Assembly: GCF_028280385.1 (NCBI RefSeq)
Contig: NZ_JANQLX010000003.1
Span: 62,001 to 126,000 of the forward strand
Direction: 5' to 3'
Length of the DNA: 64,000 nt
Source: Allomuricauda sp.
Lineage (GTDB): Bacteria; Bacteroidota; Bacteroidia; Flavobacteriales; Flavobacteriaceae
In this document: positions 60,944 to 64,000 of the stretch, one piece after another
Position numbering within the stretch: position 1 is the stretch's first letter
Layout of the letters: every line of letters starts with the position of its first letter
Notes under the pieces: generated by a model
Database searches by the model: none
Seen by the model: the letters and a program-made list of their open reading frames with translations, nothing else
Told to the model about the DNA's origin: nothing
Program-made: the position numbers and the translations under genes

Positions 60944-62278
60944 ATGGGTCTTTTTACACAGATCGTAATGTTTATCATAATCATCTCCGTTTTGGTGATT
61001 TTGCACGAGTTGGGACATTTTCTTCCAGCAAAATTTTTCAAGACCAAAGTGGAGAAGTTCTACCTCTTTTTTGATGTAAAATATTCCTTGTTCAAAAAGA
61101 AAATCGGGGAAACCGTATACGGTATTGGCTGGCTACCTCTTGGAGGGTATGTAAAAATAGCCGGAATGATCGATGAGAGCATGGATACCGAGCAGATGAA
61201 AGAGGAACCCAAACCTTGGGAATTTCGAAGCAAACCTGCCTGGCAAAGATTGATCATCATGTTGGGTGGGGTCACGGTGAATTTTTTGCTGGCCTGGGTC
61301 ATATATACCTTTACGTTCTACAACAACGGTGAGACTTTTATCCCGGTCAACAAAATTGAACACGGATTGCATGTAGATCCGGTCAGCGAGCGCATCGGAC
61401 TGAAAACTGGGGATAAAATCCTGGAAATAGACGGCAAAAAGGTGGAGAAATTGGACAGGTACCTGTCCATGGACATCCTTTTTGGCGATGAGATCAAAGT
61501 GTTGCGGGACGGTAATGAAGTAAGTGTTCCGTTGAGCGATGAAGGAAAGAAGGCCGCGCTGGAAAGTAGAGGTAGGCAGTTTATTATACCAAGGTACCCC
61601 ACATTGGTAATTGGCCATGTATCCGATAGTTCCAATGCCAAGGAAGCAGGCATTCAAGTGGGAGACAAACTTGAAAAAATCAATAATAGCCCACTTCAGT
61701 TTTGGGATCAAGTTACTACCCAAATCAATGAAAACCGTGGTGGCACATTGGATATTGAAGTGAACCGAGGTGGTCAAGTGGTGAATCTACAGGTACAGGT
61801 TCCCGATAGTTTGGCAGTTGGGATTGCCCCGGATAGAAACTTGGCCACAGAGCAATTGTCCATTACCAAAGAGTTTAGTCTTGCCTCTGCCATTCCAAGA
61901 GGGTTTATGGAGACCATCAATGTTTTGGTGCGGCAGGTAAAGCAGTTTAAACTGATCTTTAACCCCATAATCCAAGGGTACAAACAAGTTAAGGGACCCA
62001 TTGGTATCGTAGAGCTGATGCCCACATCTTGGGATTGGACGTTTTTCTGGAGTTTTATGGCGATGTTCTCCGTATGGTTGGCCTTTATCAATGTGCTTCC
62101 CATTCCCGCTCTGGATGGTGGGCATGTGATGTTTTTGTTGTATGAAATGGTCAGCGGAAGGCCGCCAAGTCAAAAGGTACTGGAGCGCGGTCAGATTGTT
62201 GGCTTTGTAATATTAATGGGATTGATGGCGGTGATTTTTGGCAACGATATCTGGAATATTGTCAAAAGATTTATTTAG
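60944..62278 (+). CDS. rseP: RIP metalloprotease RseP (site-2 protease)
   Basis: This 444-residue intramembrane zinc protease has HELGH (H21, E22, H25) in the first helix and the third ligand in LDGGH (D391). Two PDZ domains lie between (about 110-290; the repeats start VSERIGLKTGDKILEIDG and SNAKEAGIQVGDKLEKI). It cleaves membrane anchors such as anti-sigma factors and clears signal peptides. It is single and full length. Confidence 0.96.
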   Translation: MGLFTQIVMFIIIISVLVILHELGHFLPAKFFKTKVEKFYLFFDVKYSLFKKKIGETVYGIGWLPLGGYVKIAGMIDESMDTEQMKEEPKPWEFRSKPAWQRLIIMLGGVTVNFLLAWVIYTFTFYNNGETFIPVNKIEHGLHVDPVSERIGLKTGDKILEIDGKKVEKLDRYLSMDILFGDEIKVLRDGNEVSVPLSDEGKKAALESRGRQFIIPRYPTLVIGHVSDSSNAKEAGIQVGDKLEKINNSPLQFWDQVTTQINENRGGTLDIEVNRGGQVVNLQVQVPDSLAVGIAPDRNLATEQLSITKEFSLASAIPRGFMETINVLVRQVKQFKLIFNPIIQGYKQVKGPIGIVELMPTSWDWTFFWSFMAMFSVWLAFINVLPIPALDGGHVMFLLYEMVSGRPPSQKVLERGQIVGFVILMGLMAVIFGNDIWNIVKRFI

Positions 62279-62289
62279 GCCAATTTTGT

Positions 62290-62320
62290 TTGTGGTCTTT
62301 TAAAGAATCTGCTATATTTG
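62290..62320 (+). promoter_or_regulatory. Promoter of tRNA-Asn
   Basis: TTG at 62290-62292, a 20-base spacer and TATATTTG at 62313-62320 match the Bacteroidetes consensus exactly, 21 bases before the tRNA 5' end. Confidence 0.75.
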
Positions 62321-62341
62321 CACCCGCTTAAGGTAAAATAT

Positions 62342-62416
<75 letters not shown>

Positions 62417-62426
62417 AAAAACCGTG

Positions 62427-62455
62427 AAAACCTTGTTTTTTAACAAGGTTTTTTT
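62427..62455 (+). terminator. Terminator of tRNA-Asn
   Basis: AAAACCTTGTT-TTTT-AACAAGGTTTT forms an 11-bp stem followed by T residues, just after the tRNA. Confidence 0.9.
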
Positions 62456-62457
62456 AT

Positions 62458-62504
62458 GCCCTGGATTTTGTTGGCCAGAAACCAGCGCCGAGCAAATTCA
62501 GGGC
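62458..62504 (+). other. Structured segment between two terminators
   Basis: GCCCTGGATTT pairs with AAATTCAGGGC (11 bp with one G-T) around a GC-rich centre that contains CCAG-AAA-CCAG, for a total of 47 bases. It starts right after the tRNA terminator and lies 25 bases before a second terminator, so a short independent RNA is possible but unproven. Confidence 0.3.
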
Positions 62505-62529
62505 AAGCCCAATAGGGTAGTATAATTTT

Positions 62530-62559
62530 AAAACCATCTATGAAACAGGTGGTTTTTTT
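62530..62559 (+). terminator. Second terminator-like hairpin
   Basis: AAAACCATCT-ATGAAAC-AGGTGGTTTT forms a 10-bp stem with one T-G pair, followed by T residues. It is too far from the tRNA to be its terminator and has no annotated gene upstream. Confidence 0.7.
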
Positions 62560-62866
62560 GTTGTTACGGCAAGTGAATCCCTATCCGTATGGGAGACCAA
62601 AAAAGGATGTATACAAAGTAAAGCCACAATCCCAAATAGCCTTTCTTTTAAGGAAAGAAAATTCTCTAGGTAGAGGCTAAAATTCTTAGCATGAATGTTT
62701 TATAGGATAATATTTATGTTAAAAATAGGGTATTGACTACAAAATAAAAAGTATAGTCTTATATTCATAAGGTCAACAGAAGGGTAAGCTCCCATATTTT
62801 CCTCCCCCATGGGAACCCTTAAATAGACAGCTAGCAAAGCATTTTCACAACCTAAACCAACAAGCT

Positions 62867-64000
62867 ATGAAAAAAACACTTTTCATCAGTGCGCTCTATT
62901 TATTTTTTAGCGCATTTCTGTCATGTACCAATGAAGAAAGCACCGATACCTTAAGGACCTTGAATGCAACAGTGGTCATTAACAACCCACCTGCAGTGGC
63001 CATCCAGGAAGAAAATATTTATACCGTCTATGGCAAAACCCACAAATCCGCAGATCCTGAAAAGTTTAGGATTGCGATACAAGATGATCTAGCTTATTTT
63101 TTCGATGACAAAGTCACCCAAGATTGGGTGCAGTTGAATCCTGATAAATTGTCCGGTCTTGGCGGAATTTTGGATACCTACGTGACCAATGGGGATTATG
63201 ATTTTGAAGATTTTCTTCCCCAGGACAATCGAAACAACTATCTAACCCTAAAAAACCGGACTACCGGGTTGATTCGTATTGTCAACTTTGTCGTGGACAA
63301 TGGGGAGATTCTCAAAACCCCATCCAACAGTAATAAGGAAGTCCCCTTTAAAAGGGTATTTTTCTCAAACCCCACCGCCGAGCCCTATCAGTTTCCAAGT
63401 GATATGACCAAGTTTGAAAACGGTTTTATTCTGGGAATCCCAGAGATTGGCGAAGCGCATCTGGGTGAAGTGTACCTTATGAAAAACATGAACCAACGGA
63501 CCCCTAAGCTTATTGAAACTGGACTTTTGGATGGTACGCTTACAGGGATTGAACGTATTGTGTTCAACGACCTTGGAGGGGGCAATTTTATTGGTGTCGT
63601 GGCCTATCATGGCATTGACGGAATTTATTCCAGTCAGATTGGTTTGTCCACAGACAATCTGTTTTATGGAAATGATGCCCAGATGGTTCCCGTGGGGAAT
63701 TTAAATGCCTTAACCAACATGGAATTTGTAGCGGGTCAATTTGTGGCCACTGGACCTGCCGGGGAGTACTGTACAGCCGGAAATCAAGATTTATTTTGGA
63801 ACCCTTGTAGTGGTTTTCAAACAGGTTTGGTTGCGTATTATCCGTTTAACGGCAATGCCGATGACGAATCTGGAAATGACAATCATGGTGCTGTAAATGG
63901 AGCAACATCCACCGAAGACAGGCACGGAAATGCCAATAGTGCGTATATGTTCGATGGAATGGATGATGAGATTTCAGTAGCTACCACAACCATATTGAAC
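62867..64000 (+). CDS. Lipoprotein with LamG-like domain (5' part, runs off the window)
   Basis: An open frame of 378 codons runs from the ATG at 62867 to the window end without a stop. It starts with a lipoprotein signal (FISALYLFFSAFLSC, C20) and a long beta-rich region of unknown type. From about residue 320 a concanavalin A-like LamG domain begins (GLVAYYPFNGNADDESGN, then AYMFDGMDDEI). LamG domains bind glycans or are part of surface adhesins and carbohydrate enzymes. The protein is probably cell-surface exposed. The remaining domains lie outside the window. Confidence 0.85.
   Translation, partial: MKKTLFISALYLFFSAFLSCTNEESTDTLRTLNATVVINNPPAVAIQEENIYTVYGKTHKSADPEKFRIAIQDDLAYFFDDKVTQDWVQLNPDKLSGLGGILDTYVTNGDYDFEDFLPQDNRNNYLTLKNRTTGLIRIVNFVVDNGEILKTPSNSNKEVPFKRVFFSNPTAEPYQFPSDMTKFENGFILGIPEIGEAHLGEVYLMKNMNQRTPKLIETGLLDGTLTGIERIVFNDLGGGNFIGVVAYHGIDGIYSSQIGLSTDNLFYGNDAQMVPVGNLNALTNMEFVAGQFVATGPAGEYCTAGNQDLFWNPCSGFQTGLVAYYPFNGNADDESGNDNHGAVNGATSTEDRHGNANSAYMFDGMDDEISVATTTILN

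Noticed and set aside
61133..61777. 214-codon minus-strand frame inside rseP
   Set aside because: It is a shadow of the PDZ-encoding part of rseP with no recognisable domain.

Overview
This window is chromosomal DNA from a marine-type member of the Flavobacteriaceae, close in style to Muricauda/Allomuricauda. The evidence is a low-to-mid GC content and many promoter elements of the Bacteroidetes form TTG-N17-23-TAnnTTTG. Ribosome binding sites are mostly weak or absent. Typical Bacteroidetes families are present: a SusC-like TonB receptor with a carboxypeptidase-like plug extension, DUF3078, DUF6503, DUF1080, a MORN_2 (YwqK-like) protein, crtE/crtY carotenoid genes, and FeoAB with a small Cys-rich partner. 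No insertion sequence, prophage, CRISPR array or rRNA operon was seen.

Layout. 1-3067: the 3' end of nrdB and complete nrdA (class Ia ribonucleotide reductase), closed by three successive hairpins. 3089-14001: a sugar-oxidation region. It holds a GMC oxidoreductase with its Tat-signal small subunit on the minus strand. On the plus strand are an exported TIM-barrel isomerase, DinB, two MFS carriers, a Gfo/Idh/MocA dehydrogenase, a second TIM-barrel isomerase and two exported DUF1080 proteins; a minus-strand ASCH protein sits among them. Together they look like a 3-keto-glycoside pathway. 14088-16127: yicC-gmk-nadD. 16142-20256: a GH130-like protein, a DUF6503 protein and a phosphate carrier fused to a PhoU-like tail. 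20408-29310: dgt, DUF3078, dxs, tadA, cold-shock protein, a CLC channel with an unusual gate, and aspS. 29680-36827: a MORN-repeat protein, then a tetR-tolC-adaptor-RND efflux operon with a clear promoter/operator. 37045-41077: an ECF sigma factor with a small membrane protein, crtE and crtY facing each other, and a HEAT-repeat protein. 41158-44987: a metal-uptake unit with a TonB receptor divergent from a DtxR-family regulator and a ZIP transporter. 44995-53878: two AraC-type regulators among hydrolases, NTF2-like proteins, an SDR and DUF proteins. 54004-57322: an S9 peptidase and small envelope proteins. 57417-60791: feoA-feoB-Cys-rich peptide and a SCO protein. 60944-64000: rseP, tRNA-Asn, a structured intergenic stretch, and the start of a LamG-containing lipoprotein that runs off the window.

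The most interesting system is the 3-keto-glycoside locus. A GMC enzyme without its own signal peptide could be exported with its Tat-signal partner and oxidise sugars at C3. The exported DUF1080 proteins could then cleave the 3-keto-glycosides, a TIM-barrel lipoprotein would act in the same compartment, and the MFS carriers plus cytoplasmic Gfo/Idh/MocA and TIM-barrel enzymes would finish the job. Other points of interest are the tetR operator layout, a shared metal-responsive dyad at 43445-43460, a CLC protein lacking its gating glutamate, a hydrolase-fold lipoprotein without its nucleophile, and a probably leaderless crtE message. All functional calls come from reading motifs by eye; no database search was run.
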